Positions 20,425 to 32,176 are shown, numbered from the stretch's first letter. The stretch is 64,000 bases of DNA from Streptococcus pantholopis (GCF_001642085.1 NZ_CP014699.1:1674001-1738000), one strand, 5' to 3'. Made by a program: numbers and translations. The notes: generated by a model from the sequence alone, not told the origin.

Positions 20425-20892
20425 CTATCGCTTTCCAGAGCGTCTATAGGCCAAGTAAGTAAAACCACCTGCTGCCAGCCCCAGAATATTCTGAGCAATA
20501 TTGCCCCAGATTCCTGCCCAGGCAGCACCCCAGCCATAGCCAAGCAGCAATGCTGCTGCAAAATAAGATCCTACCATAGCAACACCAGCCAACAAGATTC
20601 CCAGCAACCGTTTCTTGCCTTTCCAGCCAGCAAAGAAGCCCTGAAGGCCATGAGCTATTAAACTATAAATCATATAGTGAGGATAACCAAGCAAAAGGTC
20701 AATTAAAAAACCTGACAGCCCGCCCACAACTGCTCCTGACTGCGATCCAAGATAGAAGGCTGTGAAGTATATCCCCGTATCCAATAAAGTTAAATAGCCC
20801 GTCGGCGTCGGCAGGTGAATATAGGCTAAAACAACACTTAAAGCTGTTAACACAGCCAAAACCGCTAATTCTTTTGTCTTATTTTTCCCCAT
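20425..20892 (-). CDS. ECF transporter [17 protein letters not shown] (S) component
   Basis: I use the ATG at 20892 ([11 protein letters not shown]), which overlaps the kinase stop by 14 bases. The longer frame has no Shine-Dalgarno. 155 residues with about five to six membrane helices and the S-component N-terminal pattern ELAVLAVLTALSVVLAYIHLP. It would bind a vitamin and work with a shared EcfA/A'/T module encoded elsewhere. The neighbouring kinase suggests a pyridoxine or hydroxymethylpyrimidine/thiamine precursor as substrate (inference). Confidence 0.8.
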   Translation of the reverse strand: MGKNKTKELAVLAVLTALSVVLAYIHLPTPTGYLTLLDTGIYFTAFYLGSQSGAVVGGLSGFLIDLLLGYPHYMIYSLIAHGLQGFFAGWKGKKRLLGILLAGVAMVGSYFAAALLLGYGWGAAWAGIWGNIAQNILGLAAGGFTYLAYRRSGKR

Positions 20893-21646
20893 AATACGGC
20901 ACCACCCCATATTCATTTGCGTGTGTAATAGCATGATAAACAAAAGCTTTGGCCTTTTTTACAGCTTCAGGCAGATTGCTTCCAAAAGCCAGCTGAGCCG
21001 CAATACTGGCCGCGAAAGTACAGCCAGCACCGTTATTATTATGATTAAGCAAAGGTGTGCTGAACTCCTGCATATTTTCACCATCATAAACTATATCTGT
21101 AGCTAAGGGAGAGGCTAGCCTTGTCCCTCCCTTTATTACTACACTTTCAATCCCCATCTGGTATAAGAAGTAAGCAGCATTCTGCATGTCAGCTAAATTC
21201 CTGATAGACTGACCAGATAAGATTTCAGCTTCATGAAGATTAGGAGTCACTGCAGTAACATAAGGAAAAAAATCACGCAAGATAGCCCGCATATCAGCTA
21301 CTTCTTTATCACTGTTTTCTTTAAACACAAGGACTGGATCCAAAACTATTTTGGCAGCAGCTTGCTGTTTAATAAAATCCAAAACAGCAGCCGCAATCTC
21401 TTCAGTTGGGAGCAGGCCGATCTTAATAACCGAAAAAGGGATACCTGCAAGGCTTTTCAGCTGCTTCTTAAAAACTGTCAAATCTGTCGGAATAACCTCT
21501 AGCTGCCCCTCCTCCACACTAGTCATACAGGTCTGAGCGACAAAGGCAAAAAGGCGGTATTGCGAAAAAGTGGCTAAATCGGCCTGCAGGCCTCCGCCAC
21601 TGAGGATATCACTGCCTGCTATCGTTAAAATATAATCATTCTTCAT
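20879..21646 (-). CDS. Pyridoxine / hydroxymethylpyrimidine kinase (PdxK/ThiD family)
   Basis: 255 residues of the ribokinase fold. The N-terminal motif [19 protein letters not shown] and the ATP/anion-hole region [17 protein letters not shown] (near residues 209-225, where most homologues have GTGCT) identify the ThiD/PdxK group. It phosphorylates a vitamin B6 vitamer or HMP. The start overlaps truA by 11 bases and the end overlaps the ECF gene by 14, so the operon is tightly coupled. Substrate choice between B6 and HMP is not decided by sequence alone. Confidence 0.85.
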   Translation of the reverse strand: MKNDYILTIAGSDILSGGGLQADLATFSQYRLFAFVAQTCMTSVEEGQLEVIPTDLTVFKKQLKSLAGIPFSVIKIGLLPTEEIAAAVLDFIKQQAAAKIVLDPVLVFKENSDKEVADMRAILRDFFPYVTAVTPNLHEAEILSGQSIRNLADMQNAAYFLYQMGIESVVIKGGTRLASPLATDIVYDGENMQEFSTPLLNHNNNGAGCTFAASIAAQLAFGSNLPEAVKKAKAFVYHAITHANEYGVVPYYGEK

Positions 21647-22385
21647 AAATAATCTCCTTCAGATAAAGACCATTACCCGCAGCAGTCGGTCCAGCCAAGG
21701 TGCGATCCTTTGTTTCCAATACAGTCTTAATCTGACTGACAGGCATCCTGCCCGTTCCGATTTTAAGTAAGGTCCCCACCATATTGCGGACCTGTTTATA
21801 AAGAAAACCGTCACCGGAAAAGGTAAAAACCAAAAGATTTTTATCTTTGTCAAAGCGAAGCTCAGCCGCTTTTATGGTACGGACCTTATTGATCACACTG
21901 CTGCCAGCAGCGGTAAAGCCGGTAAAGTCATGCGTCCCAAGCAAATCTGGGAGAGCCTCTTCCATAAGCGCAAGAGTCAGCGGATAGGGGAAGTGGGTAG
22001 CATAGTGACGCAGCAAAGGGTTTTTAGGCCGGCCGATATCTACAAGAAATTCATAGGTTTTATAATGCTTATTATAACGAGCATGAAAAGCCTCTGAAAC
22101 CTCTTGAACACTAATCACATCAATATCATCCGGTGTCTGTGTATCCAGTCCGAAACGCAGTTTTTCAAGATCACGCGCCTGCGGTAAATCAAAATGAACG
22201 ACCTGACCGTAAGCATGAACACCAGCATCCGTACGCCCGGCACCATGGACAACAACAGCCTGTCCGCTGTTTAAGCGCTGCAGTGTCTTCTCAAGCTCCT
22301 CTTGAACTGTCCGCTGCCGCGGCTGGCGCTGAAAACCAGAAAAATCTGTCCCGTCATATGAAATAATCGCCTTATATCGTATCAT
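21636..22385 (-). CDS. truA: tRNA pseudouridine(38-40) synthase
   Basis: 249 residues, normal length. It modifies U38-U40 in the anticodon arm of many tRNAs. The catalytic Asp is D53 in [12 protein letters not shown], and the conserved [16 protein letters not shown] (about residues 201-216) is present. It is the first gene of the truA-kinase-ECF-DUF436 operon, overlapping the kinase start by 11 bases. Confidence 0.95.
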   Translation of the reverse strand: MIRYKAIISYDGTDFSGFQRQPRQRTVQEELEKTLQRLNSGQAVVVHGAGRTDAGVHAYGQVVHFDLPQARDLEKLRFGLDTQTPDDIDVISVQEVSEAFHARYNKHYKTYEFLVDIGRPKNPLLRHYATHFPYPLTLALMEEALPDLLGTHDFTGFTAAGSSVINKVRTIKAAELRFDKDKNLLVFTFSGDGFLYKQVRNMVGTLLKIGTGRMPVSQIKTVLETKDRTLAGPTAAGNGLYLKEIIYEE

Positions 22386-22611
22386 GCCATTATTTTATCA
22401 TTTCTCGGCACAGGACTCTAGGATAGATTACAGAAACTGTCCCCAGACAGATCGATCATCAGCCAGTAAAACCGGACGCTCTCGCAGCAATTTCACTAAA
22501 ATAAAGATGCCCCAGATATTGGCCTACAGCCTAAGACCTAGTCGTAAAACCTGAGATAAAATACCGCTCTTATGCCGCCTTGTTTAAAATAGCACCATCT
22601 GATCATCAATC

Positions 22612-22667
22612 AAAAAAGAAGAGGTGACCCCGGCTTTAATCCGAGAGTGTTCAGTCCTCTTCTTTTT
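22612..22667 (-). terminator. Terminator of dnaJ
   Basis: AAAAAGAAGAGG pairs with CCTCTTCTTTTT, with an inner CCGG-containing stem. It lies just past the dnaJ stop, with a T run on the minus strand. Confidence 0.78.
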
Positions 22668-22671
22668 GAAT

Positions 22672-23805
22672 TTAAATCTCTTCAAAAGCATCTTTCATTT
22701 TATCAAAGAAGCCTTTTTTCTTGGGGTGGACCTTATCTCCTCCAGCTGCTGCAAAAGCTCTCAAAGCTTCTTTTTGAGCATCATTTAATTTATTTGGGGT
22801 TACAATATTGACCGTCACATGCTGGTCACCTTGTCCGTTCCCTCTGAGTTTAGGAGCACCTTTGCCTTTCAGACGGAAGGTTTTTCCGGTCTGTGTACCT
22901 GCCGGAATAGACATCTCAACATTCCCGTGAACGGTAGGCACTTCAACTGTATCGCCAAGAGCTGCCTGAACAAAACTAATGTCCATCTGATAATAAATCG
23001 TTGAACCATTTCGCTCAAATTGACTGCTTGGCAGGACATTAATAATGACAAACAAATCTCCGTAAGGACCGCCGTTAAATCCAGCCTCACCTTGACCCTG
23101 CAGACGAATTTGCTGTCCGGTTTCGACACCGGCAGGAATTTTCACAGATACTTTATGCGTCTGTGTCTGATGGCCTGTTCCATGACATGTTGCACAAGGC
23201 TCTTTAATTTCTTTACCGGTTCCATGGCAGACATCACAAGTCACCTGCCGGCGCATCATTCCAAGAGGAGTTTGCGTATCTACATTGATCACACCTGAAC
23301 CGTGACACTTCGAACAGGTCACCGGACTTGTCCCCGGCTTGGCCCCTGTACCTGCACATGTCGCACAGGAGGACTCTCTATTGTAGCTGACTTCCTTCTC
23401 AATTCCAAAAACAGCTTCCTCAAACTGAAGATTAAGACGGTACTGCAAATCATCTCCCTGACGGGGAGCAGAAGGATTGCGGCTGGTCCCGCCGCCAAAG
23501 AAACTTGAAAAGATATCTTCAAAACCGCCAAAGCCGCTGCTGTCAAAGCCGCCAAAGCCACCGGCATCTCCGCCAAAGCCGCCTTGGGCACCAGCAGAAC
23601 CGTATTGGTCGTAATTAGCACGTTTTTGCGGATCTCCCAGAGTTTCATACGCCTCTTGAATATCTTTGTATTTTTGCTCAGCACCAGCTTCTTTATTTAT
23701 ATCCGGATGATATTTCTTGGACATCTTGCGATAAGCTTTTTTTATCTCATCCTGAGAAGCATCCTTTGATACCCCTAAGCGTTCATAAAATTCAGTATTA
23801 TTCAT
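22672..23805 (-). CDS. dnaJ: Chaperone DnaJ (Hsp40)
   Basis: 377 residues. The N-terminal J domain has HPD at residues 33-35, followed by a Gly/Phe-rich linker (about 68-105). Four zinc repeats follow: [24 protein letters not shown] and CATCHGTG (about 147-210). The C-terminal substrate-binding domains complete it. It stimulates DnaK ATPase and delivers substrates. It is the last gene of hrcA-grpE-dnaK-dnaJ, separated from dnaK by 264 bases that contain a hairpin, so its expression may be lower than dnaK. Confidence 0.97.
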   Translation of the reverse strand: MNNTEFYERLGVSKDASQDEIKKAYRKMSKKYHPDINKEAGAEQKYKDIQEAYETLGDPQKRANYDQYGSAGAQGGFGGDAGGFGGFDSSGFGGFEDIFSSFFGGGTSRNPSAPRQGDDLQYRLNLQFEEAVFGIEKEVSYNRESSCATCAGTGAKPGTSPVTCSKCHGSGVINVDTQTPLGMMRRQVTCDVCHGTGKEIKEPCATCHGTGHQTQTHKVSVKIPAGVETGQQIRLQGQGEAGFNGGPYGDLFVIINVLPSSQFERNGSTIYYQMDISFVQAALGDTVEVPTVHGNVEMSIPAGTQTGKTFRLKGKGAPKLRGNGQGDQHVTVNIVTPNKLNDAQKEALRAFAAAGGDKVHPKKKGFFDKMKDAFEEI

Positions 23806-23822
23806 CTTTATATCCTTTATTC

Positions 23823-23860
23823 AAAAACAGAGGTTGCTGCTTTTTCTCAACCTCTGATTT
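23823..23860 (-). terminator. Hairpin between dnaK and dnaJ
   Basis: CAGAGGTTG (23828-23836) pairs with CAACCTCTG (23848-23856), followed by T on the minus strand. It lies just upstream of the dnaJ start, so it may act as a partial terminator or be a processing site. Confidence 0.55.
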
Positions 23861-24069
23861 ATATGATTGATTTTATGGCGTAAAAAGCAATTCACTGATA
23901 GTTTAACATTTTTCAGACTTCTCTCAGTCAAAGCAGACTGTCTTTTCGGCAGCAATACCGATCCAAGGACTGCTGTATTTTGTTAAATCCTCAAACAGGC
24001 CGTGAGATCTTTTCACAGCCTGGCAAGGAAAACCACTGAGTAAAAACCTTAAACTAGCTGAGTAAAACC

Positions 24070-26001
<1,932 letters not shown>

Positions 26002-26133
26002 TCAATTTTCTATTTCTTTTTTCTTATAGTTTTATGACATTGCGGTCGAATAGTCAAAGCCTCAAATCAAAAACAATGGCTCAGCACAGCAAGTTGCTGC
26101 CTCTTGCTTTTATAGGAGGCTTCTTATAAACCT

Positions 26134-26673
26134 CTAGTTATAAACAATAACCATAGCTGGTCTGAGCAAACGTTCATGCAGTTTGTAACCCTTTTGTAAA
26201 ACCTCTGCGACAGTATCGGCCGGATGCTCATCATCTGCCGGCAAAGTTTGAACGGCCATATGGAAATTGTGGTCAAATTGCTGGACCTCAACTTCCTCTA
26301 CACCTTCTTCTTTTAAGGCCTGCAGCAGGCTTTCCTGAACCATTTCAAGCCCCTTTTTAACATCATCTGTCAGCCCTTCTACAGCTAAAGCACGCTCAAG
26401 ATTATCTAAGCTTGGCAGGATAGCCTTTGCTAAATCTTGAGAGCGGTAGCGCTGCAAATTTTGCCGCTCCTCATTTGCCCGACGCTGAACATTTTGCATT
26501 TCTGCATGAGCACGCAGGTATTTATTCTCAAAATCCTCTGCCCGTTCATTGGCCAGCTGCAGTTCCGATTTTTCAGGAGTTTCCTCCGCAGTTTCCTGCA
26601 CTGAATCATCGGTCACTGTATCTGCTGCTTCAGTCTCTTTTTCAACTTCTTCATTTTTTACATCTTCTGCCAA
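26134..26673 (-). CDS. grpE: Nucleotide exchange factor GrpE
   Basis: 179 residues. An acidic disordered N-terminus (about 1-35), a long coiled-coil helix (about 38-95, with [21 protein letters not shown]) and a C-terminal beta domain with [13 protein letters not shown] and [18 protein letters not shown]. It releases ADP from DnaK. It lies 23 bases after hrcA and 225 before dnaK in the CIRCE-controlled operon. Confidence 0.96.
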   Translation of the reverse strand: MAEDVKNEEVEKETEAADTVTDDSVQETAEETPEKSELQLANERAEDFENKYLRAHAEMQNVQRRANEERQNLQRYRSQDLAKAILPSLDNLERALAVEGLTDDVKKGLEMVQESLLQALKEEGVEEVEVQQFDHNFHMAVQTLPADDEHPADTVAEVLQKGYKLHERLLRPAMVIVYN

Positions 26674-26696
26674 GATTTCAACCTCTCTCTTTCTAC

Positions 26697-27731
26697 TTAA
26701 TTAACCTCGTAATGATTGCTGTTAAGGTAGCGGTAATAATCGCCCAGTTTCATAACCAGGACACGGCCAATCACATTAACCAAACTGACACTTCTTCGAT
26801 AATCCATGTCAATCGGACCGATTAAAGCCAACAGACCGAAACCTCTATAAGGAATCAGATATTTGTGTGTTAAAACCGTAACATCAGCCAAAGCAGCTTC
26901 TTTACTGTCACCAACCTGAACACTGCCCATCTCATCTTCCTGTATACTGCTGCGCAAAGCAAGCGCAACACGCTGCGGATCATCCAGAAACTGATAGGTT
27001 TTTAGCTCTGCATATTCCAGTGAGTTAACTTTTCCGCTCACAAAGACAGACTCTTTGAATAACTCAGCAAAAATATAATCAAACAAATCTAAAACATTAT
27101 CAGTCACAGTAAAGTACTTTTGCACAATCTGCGGAATCTCTGTTCTTAATTTATAGTGGATATCCATAACCGACTGGTCAAGCAGCCGCTCGTCCACAAT
27201 TTCCTTTAAGATTAACAGATCGCGTTTAAGAAAATTTTTGGGAATAGCAAACTGTACTGTGGCAGGTTTTGATTCATCGAGCGTTAAAATTGCCAGAGCA
27301 TCATGGTTGCTTAGCTGGACAATCTCAAAGCCCGTCAGCTTTTGTCTGGCCGGCTCCACATCAAGCACGACAGCAGTATAGCCTGTCATTTCTGACAAAA
27401 CATGACTGGCACGCTGTAAGAGATCTTCCAGTTTGAAAGCCTCAAAATCAAATGCTTTAACAACCCGGTAAATATCTTGTTCATTAACACTGTCAAAACT
27501 GAGTGAGTGTTCGACAAAATACTTAAAACCAGCTGGGCTGGGCATACGACCGCTTGAAGTATGAGCTTTCTCAAGCAAACCTAATTTTTCAAGTTTGGCC
27601 ATATCATTTCTGATTGTCGCGCTGCTTGAATCAATAAGTGTCTGCAGTTTTTTGGAGCCAATAGGTTCATGCGTTTGAGTAAACATTTCAATAATAAGAT
27701 TTAAAATATCATTTTGCCGCGGAGTAATCAC
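26697..27731 (-). CDS. hrcA: Heat-inducible transcription repressor HrcA
   Basis: I place the start at a GTG (27731), eight bases after a run of six G, so the protein begins with the family N-terminus [10 protein letters not shown]. The longer frame would cover the leader. 344 residues: an N-terminal winged helix ([31 protein letters not shown]), a GAF-like middle and a dimerisation region ending [22 protein letters not shown]. It binds CIRCE and represses its own operon; folding by GroEL tunes it. Two CIRCE elements precede it. Confidence 0.95.
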   Translation of the reverse strand: MITPRQNDILNLIIEMFTQTHEPIGSKKLQTLIDSSSATIRNDMAKLEKLGLLEKAHTSSGRMPSPAGFKYFVEHSLSFDSVNEQDIYRVVKAFDFEAFKLEDLLQRASHVLSEMTGYTAVVLDVEPARQKLTGFEIVQLSNHDALAILTLDESKPATVQFAIPKNFLKRDLLILKEIVDERLLDQSVMDIHYKLRTEIPQIVQKYFTVTDNVLDLFDYIFAELFKESVFVSGKVNSLEYAELKTYQFLDDPQRVALALRSSIQEDEMGSVQVGDSKEAALADVTVLTHKYLIPYRGFGLLALIGPIDMDYRRSVSLVNVIGRVLVMKLGDYYRYLNSNHYEVN

Positions 27732-27763
27732 AAACCAATCCCCCCTTCCAAAGCATTTGGAAA

Positions 27764-27790
27764 TTAGCACTCTTTAAGTAAGACTGCTAA
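27764..27790 (-). promoter_or_regulatory. CIRCE operator, proximal (one mismatch)
   Basis: TTAGCACTC, nine bases, GACTGCTAA. One base in the second half differs from the consensus GAGTGCTAA. It lies in the 5' leader, between the -10 and the GTG of hrcA, the usual place for HrcA binding. Confidence 0.9.
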
Positions 27791-27801
27791 CTTATGTCTT
27801 T

Positions 27802-27829
27802 ATTATACTCTTTTTAACAGGCCTGTCAA
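27802..27829 (-). promoter_or_regulatory. hrcA operon promoter
   Basis: TTGACA (27824-27829) and TATAAT (27802-27807) are 16 bases apart on the minus strand. Both boxes are perfect sigma-A consensus. The promoter is flanked by CIRCE elements on both sides. Confidence 0.9.
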
Positions 27830-27846
27830 GAAAAAAATGCAAAATT

Positions 27847-27873
27847 TTAGCACTCTTTTTGAAAGAGTGCTAA
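27847..27873 (-). promoter_or_regulatory. CIRCE operator, distal (perfect)
   Basis: TTAGCACTC, nine bases, GAGTGCTAA, an exact CIRCE. Further pairing of AAAATT/AATTTT extends the arms. It starts 5 bases past the stop of the upstream cell-wall gene (27879) and ends about 18 bases upstream of the -35, so it could also act as that gene's terminator. Confidence 0.9.
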
Positions 27874-27878
27874 AATTT

Positions 27879-28463
27879 TCAATCGTATTGTGTTAAATCA
27901 TTTTTTTCAATAACCTGAGTGAGTTTTGAAGCATAATCAGGATCTGTACTAAAGCCAGCCCCTTGCAAAGACTGAGCCGGGCCCTTATACCCCTTTAAAG
28001 TAGCCATTTGTGTGTAGAGCCTATCTCCCCAAAGATCGCCGGATTTCAGTAAATCCAGGTAATCATAAACAGCTTCATCCCAGGAATGATAAATTTTAAA
28101 ACGCACATTTTTTTCTTGCCAAACATTATCTATATATAATTCATCCTTTAACAGCACTGAATTATCACCGGCCTGTGCTCGGATACCAAATAAATTATGA
28201 TATTTGACTGCCAGCAAATCCCTGCCATAATCCGAAGCTAAAACAGCCTGACCAAGAATAAGCGAAGGACGTAAACCATAAGAGGCAGCTGCCGTCTGAA
28301 CAGTAGGAGCTATTTCTTTAATAAATTCTTCTTTTGTATAAGCAACAGCCTGTTTTTGCCTGCTGTCAGGAACATTGTCCCGCAGTGACAAAGATAGTGG
28401 AACAATCAAGATAAAAAGTAAAACAAAAGCAAGAAAGTATCTGAGAGAAAGCCGTCTTCTCAA
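27879..28463 (-). CDS. Membrane-anchored glucosaminidase-fold protein (GH73-like)
   Basis: 194 residues. An N-terminal membrane anchor (about residues 9-28, after RRR), then a glucosaminidase-type domain with GLRPSLILGQAVLASDYG and YHNLFGIRA. In most GH73 enzymes the catalytic Glu sits in ALESGWG; here the aligned residue is Ala76, followed by Ser77 and Asp78, so activity is doubtful unless another acid serves. The start is a TTG directly after the stop of the carboxypeptidase gene, with AAAGGAG upstream. It is the last gene of a three-gene operon. Confidence 0.8.
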   Translation of the reverse strand: MRRRLSLRYFLAFVLLFILIVPLSLSLRDNVPDSRQKQAVAYTKEEFIKEIAPTVQTAAASYGLRPSLILGQAVLASDYGRDLLAVKYHNLFGIRAQAGDNSVLLKDELYIDNVWQEKNVRFKIYHSWDEAVYDYLDLLKSGDLWGDRLYTQMATLKGYKGPAQSLQGAGFSTDPDYASKLTQVIEKNDLTQYD

Positions 28464-29207
28464 TTAATCACGCTCCTTTAACAAAGCAATATATTCTTCT
28501 AAACAAAGATTATTTTTTGTCATATACCGAGCGGATTCGGTCCCGACATACCGAAAGTGCCAGTCCTCATAGCCCACTCCTGTCAAGCTTGTTTTTTCTT
28601 CAGGAAAGCGCAAAACAAAACCGTAATCAGGCGCAAGTTCAGCTATTTGGGCTACTACGTCAGGGTCACTGGCATTTAAATAATCTACCGTACTCATATC
28701 AATCGCCAGACCTGTTTGATGCTCACTGGCTCCAGCAGGCTGAGAGTAAGTTTTAACTAGTTCTTCAGCCTGACTTTGAGTTAAACTAGGGTCGTCAGCC
28801 CGCTCTTGGCTGACATAGTTATCAAACAGCTCTTCCTGATAGGCTACACTGCGGTAACCCGATATAAGATGTTCACTGCTGTCAATCGCCTGAGCGGCCG
28901 CTAAAAATTCCCGAACATTGTCTGCAATACGGGAGTCAACCGCTACACCATCAACTTCAGTCAAACTCGGATTCATTTCAGCAGTAACGTTGTCACGGTT
29001 AACAAGAACCAATTCCCAGTCATCTGCCGATACATCAGGTAAAGCCGCAACTGTCTGTTCTTTGCTGGCTGCCACTGATGACGAAGAACTTGAAGCCAGC
29101 GGGCCGTCTTTACTCTCCTGCTGATAATTGAAGAGATAAACAGTCATAGCCGCAACTGCCAACATTATCAGAAATAATGTAAAAGTCAGTAAATTTCTTT
29201 GTTTCAT
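28464..29207 (-). CDS. D,D/L,D-carboxypeptidase, VanY/LdcB-type
   Basis: 247 residues. An N-terminal membrane anchor (about 7-26), a Ser-rich linker, then a peptidase M15 domain with zinc motif SEHQTGLAIDMS and downstream EDWHFRYVG. It trims stem peptides of peptidoglycan outside the membrane. Streptococcal homologues include the L,D-carboxypeptidase LdcB/DacB, but the choice of substrate is not visible. The ATG overlaps the upstream mutase-like gene by four bases. Confidence 0.88.
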   Translation of the reverse strand: MKQRNLLTFTLFLIMLAVAAMTVYLFNYQQESKDGPLASSSSSSVAASKEQTVAALPDVSADDWELVLVNRDNVTAEMNPSLTEVDGVAVDSRIADNVREFLAAAQAIDSSEHLISGYRSVAYQEELFDNYVSQERADDPSLTQSQAEELVKTYSQPAGASEHQTGLAIDMSTVDYLNASDPDVVAQIAELAPDYGFVLRFPEEKTSLTGVGYEDWHFRYVGTESARYMTKNNLCLEEYIALLKERD

Positions 29208-29908
29208 GCGTTTTCTACGTCTTCTAAAATCTTTCTTCCTATTTGCCGGTAAGACATATCACCAACAGTCTCAAGTATAAACCGGCCGTCCTCATAATTA
29301 GCAACAGTAACCGAGCCATTATCCAGAGAAAGCCGCGGCTGATTAGGTTCCACCAGCCAGGCAAAGGTATTGATGGTCATACCATGACTTACAACAATAG
29401 CATTGCCGCCGCCTTGCTCCTCCATTTGTACAGCAATCGCTTCAAATCCATCATAAATCCTTTTTCGCAGAACAGGCCAAGGCTCTGCCCAGTTAGCAGT
29501 ATCTACTTCAACAAGACTTTCAGCCAGCTCAGGATAAGGAACATCCTTCATATCACGGCCATTTTCAAAAGCCTTAGTCCTAGGCAGTACGCCATAGAAA
29601 AGCTCCCCGTCATAACCGCCATCCAAACTGCCGAAGCACCATTCCCGAATACGCTTATCACGGGTGTAGGGAATCTTCTCCTGCTGGCATTCTTTTAAAA
29701 TAATTTCCATGGTTTGCATGGTCCGTCCCGAATCACTTGAAAAGGCCGCATCAAATACTATTCCAGCTTCCTTCAAACCGATACCAAGCTCCCGAATGCC
29801 AAGCTCCCCCTGTGCAGTCAGGGGCGTATCACTCCAACCTTGGGCTCGCCCGATAGTGTTAAACATCGTTTTCCCATGACGGGCAATGTAGAGTTTTACT
29901 TTCTTCAT
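29204..29908 (-). CDS. Histidine phosphatase / phosphoglycerate mutase-like protein
   Basis: I start at the ATG at 29908, after GGAAGG, so that the catalytic RHG motif (LYIARHGKTMFNTIGRAQGW) lies at residues 8-10. 234 residues. The second His is in IVVSHGMTINTF. It belongs to the broad phosphatase branch of the superfamily and is not the glycolytic GpmA. It is first in an operon with two cell-wall proteins, overlapping the next by four bases. Confidence 0.87.
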   Translation of the reverse strand: MKKVKLYIARHGKTMFNTIGRAQGWSDTPLTAQGELGIRELGIGLKEAGIVFDAAFSSDSGRTMQTMEIILKECQQEKIPYTRDKRIREWCFGSLDGGYDGELFYGVLPRTKAFENGRDMKDVPYPELAESLVEVDTANWAEPWPVLRKRIYDGFEAIAVQMEEQGGGNAIVVSHGMTINTFAWLVEPNQPRLSLDNGSVTVANYEDGRFILETVGDMSYRQIGRKILEDVENA

Positions 29909-29951
29909 ATCCCTTCCTCCGATAACTCTGCTTTTCATTATAACATGAAAT

Positions 29952-29977
29952 GAAAACACTTGCAAAATCTGCAAGTG
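29952..29977 (-). terminator. Terminator of the UPF0237-UPF0210 operon
   Basis: CACTTGCA (29957-29964) and TGCAAGTG (29970-29977) arms with a T-rich minus-strand 3' flank, six bases past the UPF0210 stop. Confidence 0.75.
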
Positions 29978-29983
29978 AATCTT

Positions 29984-31321
29984 TTAATTTTTAAAACTAT
30001 GAATCGGAGCCGGAATCTGACCGCCGCGGGCAATAAAGTCAGAAGCAGAAGCCTTATTGACTCTCATAACAGGAGCAGCTCCCAAAAGACCGCCGAATTC
30101 CAGTATATCTCCCTCTTTTCCTTTAGGAATAAGGCGCACAGCTGTCGTTTTTTGATTAATGACTCCGATTGCAGCTTCATCTGCAATCATTGCAGCGATA
30201 GTCTCATGAGGCGTATCTGCCGGAACCGCAATCATATCTAAGCCGACCGAACAAATAGCTGTCATCGCCTCCAGCTTCTCCAAATTCAGAGACCCCTTTT
30301 CTACTGCAGCAATCATCCCTTCATCTTCAGAAATCGGGATAAATGCTCCTGAAAGACCGCCGACCTGATTGCAGGCCATAACGCCGCCCTTTTTTACCTG
30401 ATCATTTAACAGGGCAAGTGCCGCTGTTGTGCCATGGGCACCAACAGTTTCAAGTCCCATCTCCTCCAGTACACGTGCAACCGAATCGCCAATCGCAGGG
30501 GTAGGAGCCAGCGATAAATCAACAATACCAAACTTCACACCTAAGCGCTCTGCAGCCATTTGACCGACCAGCTGTCCAATACGCGTAATTTTGAAAGCTG
30601 TTTTTTTCACTGTCTCAGCTAATACGTCAAAACTTTCCCCCCTCACTTTTTCTAAGGCACGTTTGACCACACCGGGGCCTGATACTCCGACATTAATAAC
30701 AACATCCGCTTCACCGACACCATGAAAAGCACCAGCCATAAAGGGATTATCTTCAACAGCATTAGCAAAAACAACCAATCTGGCAGCCCCTGAATCAGAT
30801 AAGCGAGCTGTTTCTTTAATGACACGGCCCATATCGCCGACAGCCGTCATATTGATGCCGGATTTACTCGAAGCAATATTGACAGAAGCACAGACTTTGC
30901 TGGTCTCAGCCAAAGCAGGAGCAATGGACTGAATTAAAATCTCATCGCCTTTTTGGTAACCTTTCTGTACCAGAGCAGAAAATCCGCCGATAAAATCAAC
31001 ACCAATCTCATGAGCTGCTTTGTCAAGTGCTTTGGCGATAGGGACATAATCTTTGGCAGATGTTGCTGCCCCAATCAAAGCAATAGGGGTCACAGATACA
31101 CGCTTGTTAACGATAGGAATTCCTAGTTCAGCAGCAATTTCATCACCGACCGTTACAAGCCTCGCTGCTTTTGCAACAACCTTTTGATAAATCTTTTCAG
31201 CCGCACGTTCTATATCTGGATCAATGCAGTCCAGCAGGGAAATCCCCATAGTGATGGTCCGAATATCAAAATTCTGCTCCTCAATCATTTCAATTGTTTC
31301 AGTAACCTGTTTAATATTCAT
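29984..31321 (-). CDS. UPF0210 / DUF711 family protein
   Basis: 445 residues, full length for the family, with [22 protein letters not shown] at the N-terminus and Gly-rich segments [16 protein letters not shown] and [17 protein letters not shown]. It has no signal peptide. The family has a formate-lyase-like fold but no established reaction. It follows the UPF0237 ACT-domain gene by 18 bases, a conserved pair across Firmicutes, suggesting that the ACT protein senses a ligand for this enzyme (inference). Confidence 0.9.
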   Translation of the reverse strand: MNIKQVTETIEMIEEQNFDIRTITMGISLLDCIDPDIERAAEKIYQKVVAKAARLVTVGDEIAAELGIPIVNKRVSVTPIALIGAATSAKDYVPIAKALDKAAHEIGVDFIGGFSALVQKGYQKGDEILIQSIAPALAETSKVCASVNIASSKSGINMTAVGDMGRVIKETARLSDSGAARLVVFANAVEDNPFMAGAFHGVGEADVVINVGVSGPGVVKRALEKVRGESFDVLAETVKKTAFKITRIGQLVGQMAAERLGVKFGIVDLSLAPTPAIGDSVARVLEEMGLETVGAHGTTAALALLNDQVKKGGVMACNQVGGLSGAFIPISEDEGMIAAVEKGSLNLEKLEAMTAICSVGLDMIAVPADTPHETIAAMIADEAAIGVINQKTTAVRLIPKGKEGDILEFGGLLGAAPVMRVNKASASDFIARGGQIPAPIHSFKN

Positions 31322-31339
31322 TCTTACTTACCTACTCAC

Positions 31340-31606
31340 TTACAAATTATGCATGGCGTCAAAAATCGCTGTGCTTTGAATATTAATTTTGACATTTAAG
31401 CCTTCCCCCAGTGTTTCTAATTCCGAACGCAGCACAGTAAAATCTTTTTTCTCTTCTGATGAGACAAGCATCATCATTGTAAAAAATTCATCTAAGACTG
31501 TTTGTGTAATATCATCAATATTCAGGTCTAATTCTGCAATTTTGGCTGAAACCCCGGCGACAATTCCAGCTTTATCTTTCCCAACAACTGTAATGATTGC
31601 TTTCAT
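31340..31606 (-). CDS. UPF0237 ACT-domain protein
   Basis: 88 residues, a single ACT domain starting MKAIITVVGKDKAGIVAGVS, typical of small ligand-binding regulators. It is cytoplasmic. It is encoded 18 bases upstream of the UPF0210 gene with which it is almost always paired. The ligand is unknown. Confidence 0.92.
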   Translation of the reverse strand: MKAIITVVGKDKAGIVAGVSAKIAELDLNIDDITQTVLDEFFTMMMLVSSEEKKDFTVLRSELETLGEGLNVKINIQSTAIFDAMHNL

Positions 31607-31814
31607 GTCTGAACCTCCGTCTATAATGTTTTAATTTTAACATATTTTTATGACTTATTCTATATTTTCTGTATTTTCAGAAAAATAACTGGATTTTAGC
31701 CTTACTACTGTTCTGATAAAAAAACTCTCTCTTAAGGCTGACAGTCTAATCTTTATTAAAAAAATCTGCCAGACAGCTATTCGCCTCAGCAGATGGGGAT
31801 AAGACAAAAACATA

Positions 31815-32050
31815 TTATTTATCACCAGTAAACAGAGAGACAACGGCGATAACAATAACAGCTCCTAAAATAGAAGGAATAAGATGCATACCTGCCAAGG
31901 CCGGACCCCAAGCACCAAATAAACTTTGCCCAACAAACGAGCCTAACAGTCCAGCAGCTATATTAGCCAAGCAGCCCATTGAACTGCCTTTATTTGTAAT
32001 CCCCCGGCAACCATTCCGATAAAAGCTCCGATAAGTAAAGACCAAATCAT
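31815..32050 (-). pseudogene. GlsB/YeaQ/YmgE-family membrane protein, frameshifted
   Basis: The ATG at 32050, after GGATGGT, begins a normal family N-terminus (MIWSLLIGAFIGMVAGG). After the G run at 32001-32005 the frame is lost. The expected continuation ITNKGSSMGCLANIAAGLLGSF to the end at 31815 is in another frame. The whole span is 236 bases, one short of 79 codons, so a single lost base explains it. The family is a small three-helix membrane protein linked to stress. It may be a real pseudogene or a sequencing error in the G run. Confidence 0.8.
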
Positions 32051-32112
32051 ACCATCCTCCTTTTCTATTTATTATAGCATAAGTCATACTACAATAAAAA
32101 ACTAAGAATTCA

Positions 32113-32161
32113 TTGTATTTTTTCAAAAAAAATGGTAAACTGATATTAGTCTATAAACTAA
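32113..32161 (+). promoter_or_regulatory. Promoter and likely operator of the HdiR-like gene
   Basis: TTGTAT (32113-32118) and TAAACT (32136-32141) are 17 bases apart. A dyad TTAGT-CTATAA-ACTAA (32146-32161) lies just downstream, at the expected transcript start, and is a good candidate for autorepression. A GAGGAGGG Shine-Dalgarno follows. Confidence 0.55.
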
Positions 32162-32176
32162 CGAGGAGGGCTTGCT

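Noticed and set aside
31815..32050. Programmed frameshift in the GlsB-type gene
   Set aside because: No known slippery-stop or pseudoknot arrangement; a lost base in a G run is simpler.
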